The notes under the pieces were generated by a model that saw only the letters and a list, made by a program, of their open reading frames with translations, searched no databases and had not been told where the DNA came from. DNA of 64,000 nt. Source: Pricia mediterranea (lineage in GTDB: Bacteria; Bacteroidota; Bacteroidia; Flavobacteriales; Flavobacteriaceae). Below, piece by piece: positions 46,368-56,319 of this stretch. The DNA lies in NCBI RefSeq assembly GCF_032248455.1, contig NZ_JAVTTP010000001.1, forward strand, positions 3,470,501 through 3,534,500. The letters run 5' to 3'. The position numbers and the translations under genes are program-made. Numbering within the stretch: position 1 is the first letter of the stretch; the number at the start of each line of letters is the position of its first letter.

Positions 46368-46789
46368 CTTATCTCCGGTTTAAATGTTAAAGGGGGAAGC
46401 TATACATTTTGCTTGACATTTCAGTAGTAGGAACAGCAAATATTTTTGTATAGGAAAAATACCATCATCAAATTTCTTAGGTCTGTAAAAACTATGTATT
46501 TTACATCCCTAACGCGCTATGTTCATAGAACTCGATCAGACTTTCTCTTTTACCTGCAAATTTTACATTTTGCCCACTAATTTTGTCTTTTTATCGCAGC
46601 GTTGCTATGGCTATGCTGCTCAACAAAGCCTTCATTAGGACGCAAAAGCCTCCCGAAAGGTTTCGGGATCGGTTCAAATCAAAAAGTCCAAACAAGTTCA
46701 TAACATGAATCGGAGCAATACCCCGAACAAGTCCTAAGTTGGGTGGAAACTATTCGATATTAATTATTCACATGATTAAATAAGCAAAA
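46368..46789. other. intergenic region before the GH18 gene
   Basis: No gene seen. It contains a perfect hairpin CCCGAAA-GG-TTTCGGG (46652-46667) and a -7-like TAATTTTG (46578-46585), both on the plus strand, but no TTG at -33. The motif TATGT-N5-ACATC near 46493 is close to, but not the same as, the GntR palindrome described for this locus. Confidence 0.35.
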
Positions 46790-48004
46790 ATGAACTGGAA
46801 AAATACCATTGTATCTCTTGTTATAGTGCCGCTCTTAATGCTCGGTTGCTCCATGTCACAAAAAAAAAAGATGGAAAGATCCCGAGAGGCGGAATCCGCT
46901 GTTGAACCGGTAATCATGGCCTATTACGTGCCGGAACGAAATTTTGAACCGGAGAAGATTCCCGTTGAGAAGCTTACCCATATTATCTACTCCTTCACGA
47001 ATGTCATAGACGGAGAAATGAAATTCAGGGTGCCGGAAGCAGCAGGACCAAAGCTAAAGGCCCTGGTAGAACAAAAGAAACGGAATCCCGATTTAAAGGT
47101 GATGATCGCCTGTGGCGGATGGGGCGCGGACGGGTTTTCGGATATGGCCTTGACCGCTCAAAGCCGCGAAAAATTTATAGAAAGTGCCTCGAAATTTATA
47201 AAGGAATACCGACTTGATGGAATGGACATGGACTGGGAGTACCCGGGAATATCGGGTGCCGGTACCAAGGCTCGTAAAGAGGATACCCAAAACTTCACCG
47301 CCCTGATGAAGGGATTGCGGGAGATGCTGGACCGTTTTGAGACTCCTAAGCTGCTTACTTTTGCTTCCGCCGGCTGGAAACGGTATTACGATCACGTCGA
47401 AATGGAGGAGGTAATGAAGTACGCGGACTATACCAACGTGATGACCTATGACCAGGTTTCGGGGGTGTCTATTTACACGGGACACCATACCCCATTGGGG
47501 GAAATACGCAGCAAGGATATCGAAGGAACGCCCTTCCACACTTATCTGGATAGTTTGTATCAATCCGGTGCAACTACCGATCCCCATCCGCGCTCGGCCC
47601 AAAAAATCGTGGATTTTCTGATCAAAGAAGGCGTTGCCCCCAAACAGATCGTGATAGGAAGTGCCTTCTACGGCAGGGTATGGCAAGGCGTCCGCCCTGA
47701 AAACAACGGATTGTACCAGAAAAGCGGCGGCATCCATATCGGATGGATGCCCTACCACCAAATCCGGAAATCGTATGAGCCAGACCCCGATTTTGAGCGC
47801 TATTGGGACGACGTTGCCAAAGCCCCTTATATGTACAATGCCGCGGACAGTCTAATGATTTCTTACGACGATACGGTATCCGTTTCTAAAAAAACCGAAT
47901 ACGTCAAGGAAAAGGGACTGGGCGGTATCATGTTCTGGGAACTCGGGAATGACACCAAAGAGGAAGGAAGTCTGCTCGATGCCATATACAAAGCCGTCCA
48001 CTGA
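46790..48004 (+). CDS. GH18 glycoside hydrolase lipoprotein
   Basis: 404 residues. Signal peptide with lipobox LMLGC (Cys20), then a GH18 TIM barrel with strand-2 CGGWG (108-112) and the catalytic D143-G-M-D146-M-D148-W-E150 (DxxDxDxE), with E150 as acid/base. It cleaves beta-1,4-GlcNAc links in chitin or the chitobiose core of N-glycans; the latter would fit the sialic-acid locus, but that is an inference. A run of ten A bases (46860-46869) directly after the lipobox encodes Gln-Lys-Lys-Lys. Confidence 0.88.
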   Translation: MNWKNTIVSLVIVPLLMLGCSMSQKKKMERSREAESAVEPVIMAYYVPERNFEPEKIPVEKLTHIIYSFTNVIDGEMKFRVPEAAGPKLKALVEQKKRNPDLKVMIACGGWGADGFSDMALTAQSREKFIESASKFIKEYRLDGMDMDWEYPGISGAGTKARKEDTQNFTALMKGLREMLDRFETPKLLTFASAGWKRYYDHVEMEEVMKYADYTNVMTYDQVSGVSIYTGHHTPLGEIRSKDIEGTPFHTYLDSLYQSGATTDPHPRSAQKIVDFLIKEGVAPKQIVIGSAFYGRVWQGVRPENNGLYQKSGGIHIGWMPYHQIRKSYEPDPDFERYWDDVAKAPYMYNAADSLMISYDDTVSVSKKTEYVKEKGLGGIMFWELGNDTKEEGSLLDAIYKAVH

Positions 48005-48137
48005 AAAAAGCCCTTGTTTGTAGAGGATTGCTATGATTGTTTTTCCATAACCTTCATGGATCTATGATTGGGAATAATCCTTTGTGTTCAGTTTTAATTT
48101 AATTCCCGCAGCCGATGACGTTGGTCCATATCCAATA

Positions 48138-48183
48138 TTGGATGACAAAAAATAAACACTATATTTGTGATATGTAATACATA
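48138..48183 (+). promoter_or_regulatory. nanA promoter with GntR-type operator
   Basis: TTG (48138-48140), 19-base spacer, TATATTTG (48160-48167): a full consensus promoter. The operator palindrome TATGT-AAT-ACATA (48171-48183) starts three bases downstream, over the predicted start site, and so would block transcription when bound. Confidence 0.75.
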
Positions 48184-48191
48184 ATACAAAT

Positions 48192-49118
48192 ATGAAAGAT
48201 TTAATTGCTGCCACCTACGCCCCGATGCGTCAAGACGGTTCTCTCAACTTGAATGCTATCGCCCCTTACGGTGAATTTTTAAAATCCAATAAGGTCAAGG
48301 GGGCCTTTGTAAATGGCTCTACCGGCGATTTCGTATCGCTAAGTACGACGGAGCGGAAACAACTGATCGAGGCTTGGGCAAAGGAAAGTCCCGAAAATTT
48401 CTTTATCACCAACCATGTGGGGCACACCAACATCCGGGAAGCCCAAGATTTGGCGGCGCATTCAGAAGAGTTGGCGGATGCTATCTGCGCCCTTCCCCCT
48501 TTTTATTTCAAGCCGCAAACCCTAGATAGCCTTTTGCACTATTGCTCCGAGATCGCGAAGCGTGCGCCGAGCCTACCTTTTTACTATTATCATATTCCCA
48601 TATTGACCGGTGCGAACTTTCCAATGATCGATTTTTTAAGGATGGCCGTCGATAGGATTCCCAATTTTGAGGGCATCAAATATTCGCACTACGATCCCAA
48701 GGATTTTTCCCGGTGCCTACATTTCGATCAAGGCTCGAGAAACATTCTCTTCGGGGTAGATGAAAAACTAGTGTCCAGTCTGCCGCTCGGTGCTACCGGT
48801 TGGGTGGGAAGCACCTATAACCATTTAGCTCCGCTCTATTACAAACTGATTTCCTCCTTTAGGGATGATGATATACCAAGTGCCGAAGCCCTTCAGGAGA
48901 AGGCCATCTTTTTTGTGGAAACCTTGGACAAGATCGGTGGTTTCAACGGGGCCGGAAAAAGCTTTATGCGGCTCTTCGGGTTGGATATGGGGCCTAGCCG
49001 GTTTCCACATCATACGATGACGGATGGGCAGTTGACCACCGCGGTCCAAAAACTCGATGAAAAGGGAATACTCCCCCTATTGAGCACCTCGTTTTCAGAA
49101 GAGTACCTCACTAATTGA
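48192..49118 (+). CDS. nanA: N-acetylneuraminate lyase
   Basis: 308 residues, class I aldolase of the DapA/NanA family. G42-S43-T44-G45-D binds the pyruvate carboxylate, Tyr133 in YYYHIP and Lys163 in FEGIKYSHYD form the Schiff-base centre. The motif GSTGD and the YxIP/IKYS pair match sialic-acid lyases rather than dihydrodipicolinate synthase. It splits Neu5Ac into ManNAc and pyruvate. It heads the sialic-acid locus with its own operator-controlled promoter, 160 bases before susC. Confidence 0.9.
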   Translation: MKDLIAATYAPMRQDGSLNLNAIAPYGEFLKSNKVKGAFVNGSTGDFVSLSTTERKQLIEAWAKESPENFFITNHVGHTNIREAQDLAAHSEELADAICALPPFYFKPQTLDSLLHYCSEIAKRAPSLPFYYYHIPILTGANFPMIDFLRMAVDRIPNFEGIKYSHYDPKDFSRCLHFDQGSRNILFGVDEKLVSSLPLGATGWVGSTYNHLAPLYYKLISSFRDDDIPSAEALQEKAIFFVETLDKIGGFNGAGKSFMRLFGLDMGPSRFPHHTMTDGQLTTAVQKLDEKGILPLLSTSFSEEYLTN

Positions 49119-49205
49119 GCATATTCCATTTGGTTAATAACCTGTAGTGTAAAATCTACCTGGAAAACCCGGGAAAAATGTTAAAATTTTAATTTTATAA
49201 TAAGT

Positions 49206-49240
49206 TATGTATAACATAATACAATAATTTATTTATATTG
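49206..49240 (+). promoter_or_regulatory. susC promoter region with GntR-type operator
   Basis: Palindrome TATGT-ATA-ACATA (49206-49218), 15 bases ahead of TATATTG (49234-49240), a -7 box one base short of the consensus. The operator therefore covers the -33 region here. The right flank AATACAA is shared with the nanA copy. Confidence 0.65.
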
Positions 49241-49278
49241 CAGCGTTCCTAAACTATTGTTAACTCAACTTTCATGGT

Positions 49279-52200
49279 ATGAAACACTCTGAGAACCGGA
49301 TAATTAAGTGGATCAAAGCGCTTAATATATCTTTAAATCACTTTTATTGGCCTAAATCTTACGGTCTTTTAACAATTTTTGTGCTATTCCTTAGCACAAC
49401 GACATTCGCCCAAGAAACACCGATTACGGGTACTGTGGTGGATGCGGAGGGCATACCCTTGCCCGGCGCAAGTGTCGTTATCAAAGGAACTACGAAAGGG
49501 GCCCAGACCGACTTCGACGGAAATTATACCATCGACGCAAATCCCGATGACATCCTAATGTTCAGTTATATAGGATATGCATCCCAAGAAATTCCGGTAA
49601 ACGATCAGTCCAACATCGATGTAGTCCTTGAAGAAGATTTTGCAACCTTGGACGAGGTGGTCGTTACGGGCTACGGGAAACAATCCAGGGCCAAACTAAC
49701 GACCTCGGTCGCTAAGTTGGATACCCGGATCTTGGAAACCTCGAGTAGGTCGAATGCAGCGACTGCGCTACAAGGTACCATTGCCGGTCTCCGGGTTACC
49801 AATACCACGGGACAGCCCGGATCAACCCCTGAAATTGTTTTGCGCGGAGGGACCAATTTTGACGGTTCGGGCTCCCCATTGATCTTGATCGATGGTATTC
49901 CGGGCAGTTTCTATGCCTTGAACTCGGATGACATAGAATCCATCGAGGTGTTAAAGGATGCAGCTGCAACCGCCATATATGGAGCGAGATCGGCCAACGG
50001 GGTCGTCTTGGTAACAACGAAGACCGGTAAAGTAGGACGATCGAATATCAGCTATAAACAAAAATATAGCGTCAACCGTAAGCGGGACACTCCCGATTAT
50101 ATCGGTGCCGCGGATTTTATTCGATACAACCGCCAGGCGGTGCAGTATTATCGACAGGCCACCGGAAACGATACCGGGTTCGCAGCTTTTCTGGACGGGC
50201 CTTTGGCGTTTGGTACAGGCGGCAATACCACTGATTCCCCCTTTACGGTGCAATTTCTTAACGACAACAACAGGTATTTGTTGAACCAGCCCGGATGGGA
50301 CACCGTAGAAGACCCCCTGAATCCCGGACAACAAATTCTTTTTTTGAACAATGATGTAAGCGATCTCGTCTATCAACCCAGCCAATCCGTTGACCACTAT
50401 TTATCATTTGACGGAGGTAACGAGAAAGGAACCTATTATTTAGGTCTCGGATATCTAGACAATGATGGACTGATCTTGGGCTCGGGGTTCAAACGCTACT
50501 CGGGAAAGTTCAGCGGTTCCTATAATATATCCGATAAGCTGAAAGTCTCTTCGAACATACTCTATTCCCATTCCAATCTGAACGAGAGTCCTTTGGGGTC
50601 GGAAAATACGGTATTCAGGAGATTTACGGGACAGGCTCCTACCTCTAGGACCTACAACAATAATCCCGATGGAACGCTTTCCAATGAGCTGAACCCCGGT
50701 ACGAACAGCGGGTTCGGAAATCCGTTGTACTATATTGACAAGTTTATCCGCAAGAATTTAGAGCAGCGCTTATCCGCCTCCGTAGTATTGGATTGGGACA
50801 TTGCAAAGAACCTGGCATTTTCGTTGACCGGAAGCCATTTTACCATAAACAACCATGATGAGGCGTTCAATAAGGCCTATCTCAATGGAAATACCTTGAT
50901 AACCACTAGAAATGCCTCAGCCAGCTTGGAGAGAACCTTGAGGAATCAGTTGACGGGCACGTTGAACTATACAAAATCTATAGAAGATCATAACTTTGAC
51001 CTTTTGATAGGAGGGGAGTACTATAAAAATAATTATTTTGGACTAGGAGCGGCTACACAAAACTCTCCAACTGATCTGATTTATACCTTGAACGCAGGTA
51101 GTGAGGCAAACGGGGTGCCCTCCAGCTTTGAATCCGAAAACATCATACTATCCACATTTGGTCGCCTGAACTATGACTTTGCGGATAAATATTTGGTAAG
51201 CTTTACCTATCGCTACGACGGTTCGTCCCAATTGGCGAACAATAAATACGGTTTCTTTCCGGGGATATCCTTAGGATGGAACGCGCATAAGGAAGATTTT
51301 TTCATCAATTCGTCCCTTAATAACGTAATCACCAACTTTAAGCCTAGACTGAGCTATGGGGTCAATGGAAATCTATCATCATTGGTTCCCGCGGGGCAGC
51401 CCGATCGGGTAGCGAATTATGTGGTGTTCGGCTCTTATGGCTCCCAAGGGATTTATGATGGTCAAACAGGTTATGCCAATACGGGGCTTCCGACCTTGGA
51501 CCTGCAGTGGGAACGTTCCACCACATTCAATGCGGGACTGGATGTATCGTTTTTTGACAACAGGTTGACCCTAATTGGGGACTACTTTATACGGGATGTG
51601 GAAGATAAGATTTCCAACCTGACCCTACCATTTTGGACAGGGTTCGGATCCATCCGTACCAATAACGGTATTCTACGGAACAAAGGCTTTGAACTTCAGT
51701 TGACCGCGGATGCGATCAGAACGGATGATGTGCAATGGCAACTGGGCGGCACCCTGTCCCATAGCAAAAATTTCGTGGAAAAATTACCTGAAAATGACAA
51801 TGAGTTCAACCGGCAGGGCGGTGTACAGATCAACGACCCCAACACGGGCGAACAGATCTGGGTAGGCGGTCTGCAAGAAGGACAGCGGGTCGGCCAGGAT
51901 CTGGTCACCGCTTATATTCAGGATTATATCTACGCCGACCAAGCGGCGGTGGATGAACATGCGACCCGGCAAGACGAACTATTGCCCGACCCCACCCAAC
52001 GTTATCCCGGCGACGTGGCCTGGGTAGATACCGACGGGGACAATACGATTAACAGTTTCGACAGAAGGGTCATCGGCCGTACCACCCCGGACCTGATAGG
52101 TGGCTTCACTTCCAATTTGAAATACAAAAATTTCGGGCTGTTCGTCAAGACCGACTTCGCTACGGGCCACATCATCTACAACCATATTCGGGGAAAGGGC

Positions 52201-52578
52201 CTAGCGCAGACCCAGGGGAATTTGAACCAAGACGTAATTGTATTGGATTCGTGGACCCCGGACAACCGAAATACCGATGTGCCCCGATTTGTTTTCGTCG
52301 ATGCGCAACGCAACATCTTCAGGGGTAATGAACAGACCATTAGCAACCGTTTCTGGGAAAAAGGCGATTACTTGGCCTTGCGGGAGGTTACCTTAAGTTA
52401 TGACATTCCTACCAATGCCTTCAACGACAAGATCAAGGGTTTAAGCTTGTATCTGACAGGTTCCAACCTGTATTATTTTAAGGGATACAGCGGCGATAGT
52501 CCCGAAGAAGGAGGCATTCAACTAGGAGAATTTCCCGTACCTAGAACATATACCGTGGGACTCAATCTAACATTTTAA
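49279..52578 (+). CDS. SusC/RagA-family TonB-linked outer-membrane transporter
   Basis: 1099 residues. After a signal peptide (about 28-44) comes a CarboxypepD_reg-like domain (48-118, TGTVVDAEGIPLPGASVVIKG), a TonB box/plug junction (LDEVVVTGYGKQ, 124-135), plug with DAAATAIYGARSANGVV, and a beta-barrel ending in LNLTF. It carries oligosaccharides or sialic acid across the outer membrane together with the SusD partner 10 bases downstream. Substrate is inferred from the locus. The N-terminal tail before the signal is longer than usual (about 25 residues). Confidence 0.94.
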   Translation: MKHSENRIIKWIKALNISLNHFYWPKSYGLLTIFVLFLSTTTFAQETPITGTVVDAEGIPLPGASVVIKGTTKGAQTDFDGNYTIDANPDDILMFSYIGYASQEIPVNDQSNIDVVLEEDFATLDEVVVTGYGKQSRAKLTTSVAKLDTRILETSSRSNAATALQGTIAGLRVTNTTGQPGSTPEIVLRGGTNFDGSGSPLILIDGIPGSFYALNSDDIESIEVLKDAAATAIYGARSANGVVLVTTKTGKVGRSNISYKQKYSVNRKRDTPDYIGAADFIRYNRQAVQYYRQATGNDTGFAAFLDGPLAFGTGGNTTDSPFTVQFLNDNNRYLLNQPGWDTVEDPLNPGQQILFLNNDVSDLVYQPSQSVDHYLSFDGGNEKGTYYLGLGYLDNDGLILGSGFKRYSGKFSGSYNISDKLKVSSNILYSHSNLNESPLGSENTVFRRFTGQAPTSRTYNNNPDGTLSNELNPGTNSGFGNPLYYIDKFIRKNLEQRLSASVVLDWDIAKNLAFSLTGSHFTINNHDEAFNKAYLNGNTLITTRNASASLERTLRNQLTGTLNYTKSIEDHNFDLLIGGEYYKNNYFGLGAATQNSPTDLIYTLNAGSEANGVPSSFESENIILSTFGRLNYDFADKYLVSFTYRYDGSSQLANNKYGFFPGISLGWNAHKEDFFINSSLNNVITNFKPRLSYGVNGNLSSLVPAGQPDRVANYVVFGSYGSQGIYDGQTGYANTGLPTLDLQWERSTTFNAGLDVSFFDNRLTLIGDYFIRDVEDKISNLTLPFWTGFGSIRTNNGILRNKGFELQLTADAIRTDDVQWQLGGTLSHSKNFVEKLPENDNEFNRQGGVQINDPNTGEQIWVGGLQEGQRVGQDLVTAYIQDYIYADQAAVDEHATRQDELLPDPTQRYPGDVAWVDTDGDNTINSFDRRVIGRTTPDLIGGFTSNLKYKNFGLFVKTDFATGHIIYNHIRGKGLAQTQGNLNQDVIVLDSWTPDNRNTDVPRFVFVDAQRNIFRGNEQTISNRFWEKGDYLALREVTLSYDIPTNAFNDKIKGLSLYLTGSNLYYFKGYSGDSPEEGGIQLGEFPVPRTYTVGLNLTF

Positions 52579-52588
52579 ACGATTCGAC

Positions 52589-54091
52589 ATGAAATATCTA
52601 TATCTAGTTACAGCCTTATTGATTCTTGGCTCATGTGAAAAGGAACTGGAACTTGAAGCTCCGAGTGAACTGACGGTTGCCGGCTTTTGGGATTCCGAAA
52701 ACGGAGCACGGGCGGCCCACACAGGCTTGTATGGTTCTTTTAGGAGTACCAATTTCACACAGTGGCTTCTGGGTGGAATACGAAGCGATATGTGGGGTGG
52801 CCAGACTTTTGAGTCGCCCGCCAATGTAGAGCTTATCGAGTCTAACTTTACCGTGTCGACCGCACCCTTTGGGGGTTGGGCAGGGCTATATAACGAAATC
52901 CATCAGGTAAACGATTTTCTGCTCAATGTGCCGAACATCGAATTCGATAGTGAGGCGGATAAGCAACATATGCTGGGACAAGCTTATGGGATTAGGGCGA
53001 TGTATTATTACACGTTATTAAAAACATGGGGCGCGGTACCCATTTCCACGGAACCTTTAGCTACTACGGACCCACAAGGATTGAGCAAGCCGAGAGCCCC
53101 TCAATCAGAGGTAATGGCATTAATAAAGTCCGACATCCAAGCCTCTCTGGATGCTTTTGGATCCGATGGCTCCTTTTGGTTGAACAAGCGTGTCTATTGG
53201 TCCAAAGCAGCTACTTTGGCCCTAAAGGGAGATGTGTATATTTGGTCCGGGACTTTGCTTGGAGGCGGCGATGCCGATTACACCGAAGCCAGAAACGCCC
53301 TGCAGGAGGTTGCTTCCCTGGATGTAGAATTGGTGCCCAATTTTGCCGATCTGTGGTCGGTCGATAACGAAAATAACAAGGAATTTATCTTTGCCGCCCA
53401 ATATGAAAAGGATGAAGCGTTGAACTACTATGGTCTAATGACTGGACGAACAACCGAAATACAGCCTCAATTTAACAGTGACGGCAATCCCATGTCCGAC
53501 TTTATTGTCAATGGCGCCAACAGGTATGGGCCTTCTGAAAAAACCTTGATCCTTATCGACGATAATCTTGACACCCGTAAAAAATCCTCCTTTACCCGCT
53601 TGTATACTGACGACAATGGCGGTGCAGGGTATCCCAACTACGCCCCCGGACCCTATTTTGGGTCCGTAATCAAGAAATACGATGGCACCATAGATGGCAG
53701 TATCCGAATTATGGACAACGATATTCCGATCTATCGCTATGCGGATGTCCTACTACTGTTGGCGGAAGCCAAGAACTTATTGGGCGAGGATCCGTCGGTT
53801 GAAATTAACCAGATCAGGGAGCGGGCGTATGGCGAAAATTATGATGCTGCAACCTATGGTTTTACAATGGGTTCAGAAGCGCAGAATACGGAAACCATTC
53901 TCGAGGAAAGGTATAAGGAGTTTATAGCGGAAGGCAAAAGATGGTGGGATCTACGACGGGCGGGAGACAGCTATGTCATCGACAACGTACCCTTTTTAAG
54001 CGCTGGGGAAGAATACAAGCTGTTGTTGCCCATCACCTTGGATATGATCGGTAGAAATCCTATGCTGGAGCAGACGCCCGGATACAACTAG
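52589..54091 (+). CDS. SusD/RagB-family substrate-binding lipoprotein
   Basis: 500 residues. Lipobox ILGSC (Cys16), the SusD N-terminal region (SELTVAGFWDSENGARAAHTGLY) with TPR helices, and the C-terminal signature ILEERYKEFIAEGKRWWDLRRAG. It lies on the cell surface and feeds the SusC channel. Ten bases separate it from susC; the terminator shared with the convergent gntR gene follows. Confidence 0.93.
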   Translation: MKYLYLVTALLILGSCEKELELEAPSELTVAGFWDSENGARAAHTGLYGSFRSTNFTQWLLGGIRSDMWGGQTFESPANVELIESNFTVSTAPFGGWAGLYNEIHQVNDFLLNVPNIEFDSEADKQHMLGQAYGIRAMYYYTLLKTWGAVPISTEPLATTDPQGLSKPRAPQSEVMALIKSDIQASLDAFGSDGSFWLNKRVYWSKAATLALKGDVYIWSGTLLGGGDADYTEARNALQEVASLDVELVPNFADLWSVDNENNKEFIFAAQYEKDEALNYYGLMTGRTTEIQPQFNSDGNPMSDFIVNGANRYGPSEKTLILIDDNLDTRKKSSFTRLYTDDNGGAGYPNYAPGPYFGSVIKKYDGTIDGSIRIMDNDIPIYRYADVLLLLAEAKNLLGEDPSVEINQIRERAYGENYDAATYGFTMGSEAQNTETILEERYKEFIAEGKRWWDLRRAGDSYVIDNVPFLSAGEEYKLLLPITLDMIGRNPMLEQTPGYN

Positions 54092-54124
54092 AATTCGAAT
54101 ATTGTTTGAGTTAGTTGAGTTGCG

Positions 54125-54159
54125 AAAAGGTCTTGGATGAGTTAGCCAAGACCTTTTTT
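54125..54159. terminator. bidirectional terminator between susD and gntR
   Basis: AAAAGGTCTTGG (54125-54136) and CCAAGACCTTTT (54146-54157) pair perfectly over 12 bp with a nine-base loop, followed by TT on the plus strand; the A run gives a T run on the minus strand. The loop contains the gntR stop codon (54142-54144). Confidence 0.85.
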
Positions 54160-54888
54160 CTTGCTTTCCTTTTTCGAGAAGGTATGGTCAAAGTGGGGCT
54201 CCAAATGCCGGCGCATGGCATTTCTAAAAGTATCGGGGGTGCCGACTTTCAGATTCTGAAATAACATGCGATGGCTGACGAACCGCCCGCCCGAAAAATG
54301 ATAGTCGTCAAGGTCGGTACTCTTGGTATCCTCTTGATACACGTAGTTAAAAACGGGCAGCAACAGGTCCTGAAATTTCTGTAGGGTCGTATTGTTCGAC
54401 ATTTGGTACAGTTTTCCGTGAAAAGCGACCTCTTTGTCAAGGGTAAACCTGATCTTTCCGCTATCGGTAGCCTCCTCGGCAGCTACGATTTCCTCCAGCT
54501 CGTCCATATCCTTTTTGGTCTTATGTTCGAAAAGGAAGTCCGCCATCCCCATCTCCAAAATGAGCCGGAGTTCGAACAGCTGTTTTAAGGTATTTTCGCC
54601 CAGAAGGGTCGGGTCCAATATACGTGCGAAGTTGTTGATGATATCGGGATGCTTCAGGGTCATGCCCTTATGTTTTCTGGAATCGATCAACCCTAGGGTC
54701 CTAAGTCGGAGTAGGGCTTCGCGAACCACGGTCCTGCTTACGCCCAGTGATTCGGCGAATTCGAGCTCTTTGGGAATGGCATCCCCCGGCTTGAGATTGT
54801 TATCCTTGAAAAAGGAGAGCAGGCGGACCTCCACCTTGTCCACTAGGGATCCTGTATCTACCGGCTTTAGTTTTTTTAACGTTTTCAT
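54142..54888 (-). CDS. GntR-family (FadR/FCD) regulator, probable regulator of sialic-acid genes
   Basis: 248 residues. Winged helix at about 17-82 (PKELEFAESLGVSRTVVREALLRLRTLGLI), then an all-helical FCD ligand domain (about 95-235) with the expected acidic and His positions (EMGMADFLFEH, EVAFHGKLYQM, FVSHRMLFQNL). FadR-type regulators bind palindromes with a GT-N3-AC core; TATGT-N3-ACATA occurs at three promoters of this locus. The ligand is likely Neu5Ac or a product of it. It is divergent from the epimerase gene, with an operator in the shared gap. Confidence 0.88.
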   Translation of the reverse strand: MKTLKKLKPVDTGSLVDKVEVRLLSFFKDNNLKPGDAIPKELEFAESLGVSRTVVREALLRLRTLGLIDSRKHKGMTLKHPDIINNFARILDPTLLGENTLKQLFELRLILEMGMADFLFEHKTKKDMDELEEIVAAEEATDSGKIRFTLDKEVAFHGKLYQMSNNTTLQKFQDLLLPVFNYVYQEDTKSTDLDDYHFSGGRFVSHRMLFQNLKVGTPDTFRNAMRRHLEPHFDHTFSKKESKKKGLG

Positions 54889-55050
54889 GATGATTTTGAT
54901 ACGTGGTGAATAAGGGCTTACCCAAAAAATGTTTTAAAATTACAAAAGAAAGTAGCAATCTAGGACAACTATAACTAATTTTCCCCAACGAGCCTATCCG
55001 ACGGATTATATTAATTGTCCTTCATCCTCCGAAGTTAAGTAAAATTTACC

Positions 55051-55074
55051 TAGATTTGTATTATGTCATACATA
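55051..55074 (+). promoter_or_regulatory. epimerase promoter with GntR-type operator
   Basis: -7 box TAGATTTG (55051-55058), then three bases, then palindrome TATGT-CAT-ACATA (55062-55074), the same geometry as at nanA. No TTG at -33. Confidence 0.7.
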
Positions 55075-55084
55075 TTATTTTGAA

Positions 55085-56251
55085 ATGATTTACTCGGAGC
55101 ATTTTAAAAAAGCCCTTTTTGACGATGTGATTCCCTTTTGGGAACGCAATTCGCCGGATTCCCGTTACGGTGGGTACTTTACCTGTCTCGACCGCAGCGG
55201 AAAAGTGTACGATACGGACAAGTTCGTTTGGCTGCAAGGCCGCCAGGTGTGGCTGTTTTCGATGCTTTACAACCAGGTGGAACAACGTGATTCCTGGCTG
55301 CAAATGGCAAAATCGGGAGCGGAATTCCTAAGGAAATACGGCATGGATGCCGAGGGCAACTTCTATTTCTCCCTGACCCGAGATGGAAAGGCCCTGGTGC
55401 AGCCTTATAATATTTTCTCCGACTGCTTTGCCGCCATGGCCTTTGCCCAGTACGCCAAGGCCTCGGGGGATGGGGAATTTCGAACCTTGGCCAGAAACAC
55501 CTACCGTAACATTTTGCGCCGAAAAGACAATCCGAAAGGCAGCTACGAGAAGAGCACCGGGGAACGTCAATTGAAGAACTTCGCCTTGCCCATGATCCTT
55601 TCCAACCTAGTCTTGGAACTTGAAGACATCCTAGAACCGGAAGAAGTACAACGGACTATCGATTTCAGCGTCAATGAGGTCATGGGCGTTTTTCTTAAAA
55701 AGGATTCCGGATTGATTTTTGAGAACCTGTTTTCCGACGGATCTTTACACGATAGCTTCGAAGGCCGCCTTATCAATCCCGGGCACGGCATCGAGGCGAT
55801 GTGGTTTATGATCGATATCGGGGTGCGGCAAAAAGACCGAAACCTTATCCGAACGGCAACCGATACGATTATCCGAATTTTGGAGTACGGATGGGATAAC
55901 GAATTCGGGGGCATTCTTTATTTTATGGATGCTAAGGGCCATCCGCCCCAGCAATTGGAACACGACCAAAAGCTTTGGTGGGTGCACCTGGAAGCCTTGG
56001 TCGCCTTGGCCAAAGCTTACGAACACCATCCGACAAATAAAATAAAGAACTGGTACGAAAAGGTGCATGAGTACTCATGGACGCATTTTCCCGACACCGA
56101 GAACGGGGAATGGTTCGGCTACCTCAACCGACAAGGAGCGCCCCATCTGACCTTAAAAGGCGGGAAATGGAAAGGCTGTTTTCACGTGCCGCGTGCCCTG
56201 TACCAGTGCTGGAAGACCTTTGAACGGATAGAAACCATCACACCATCCTGA
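55085..56251 (+). CDS. N-acylglucosamine 2-epimerase
   Basis: 388 residues, (alpha/alpha)6-barrel of the AGE/renin-binding-protein family. Landmark residues include [10 protein letters not shown], the catalytic His in [11 protein letters not shown] and the second His in [10 protein letters not shown]. It converts ManNAc, the product of the lyase, to GlcNAc, which replaces the ManNAc-kinase and NanE route of enterobacteria. Bacteroides species use the same lyase-epimerase logic followed by a hexokinase. The stop overlaps an in-frame ATG of the sialidase frame, so the two genes are probably coupled. Confidence 0.9.
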   Translation: MIYSEHFKKALFDDVIPFWERNSPDSRYGGYFTCLDRSGKVYDTDKFVWLQGRQVWLFSMLYNQVEQRDSWLQMAKSGAEFLRKYGMDAEGNFYFSLTRDGKALVQPYNIFSDCFAAMAFAQYAKASGDGEFRTLARNTYRNILRRKDNPKGSYEKSTGERQLKNFALPMILSNLVLELEDILEPEEVQRTIDFSVNEVMGVFLKKDSGLIFENLFSDGSLHDSFEGRLINPGHGIEAMWFMIDIGVRQKDRNLIRTATDTIIRILEYGWDNEFGGILYFMDAKGHPPQQLEHDQKLWWVHLEALVALAKAYEHHPTNKIKNWYEKVHEYSWTHFPDTENGEWFGYLNRQGAPHLTLKGGKWKGCFHVPRALYQCWKTFERIETITPS

Positions 56252-56319
56252 TGCATCCCAATAAAAAAAATACGAAAACCGATAATTTCCACAGATATAT
56301 ACATTTTAATTCCACGATT

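Noticed and set aside
46493-46506. Possible fourth GntR operator (TATGT-N5-ACAT) ahead of the GH18 gene
   Set aside because: Arm spacing is five, not three, and the right arm is incomplete; there is no -7 box in the same position.
46652-46667. Perfect 16-base palindrome as a terminator
   Set aside because: No T-run follows on either strand and no gene ends nearby on the plus strand.
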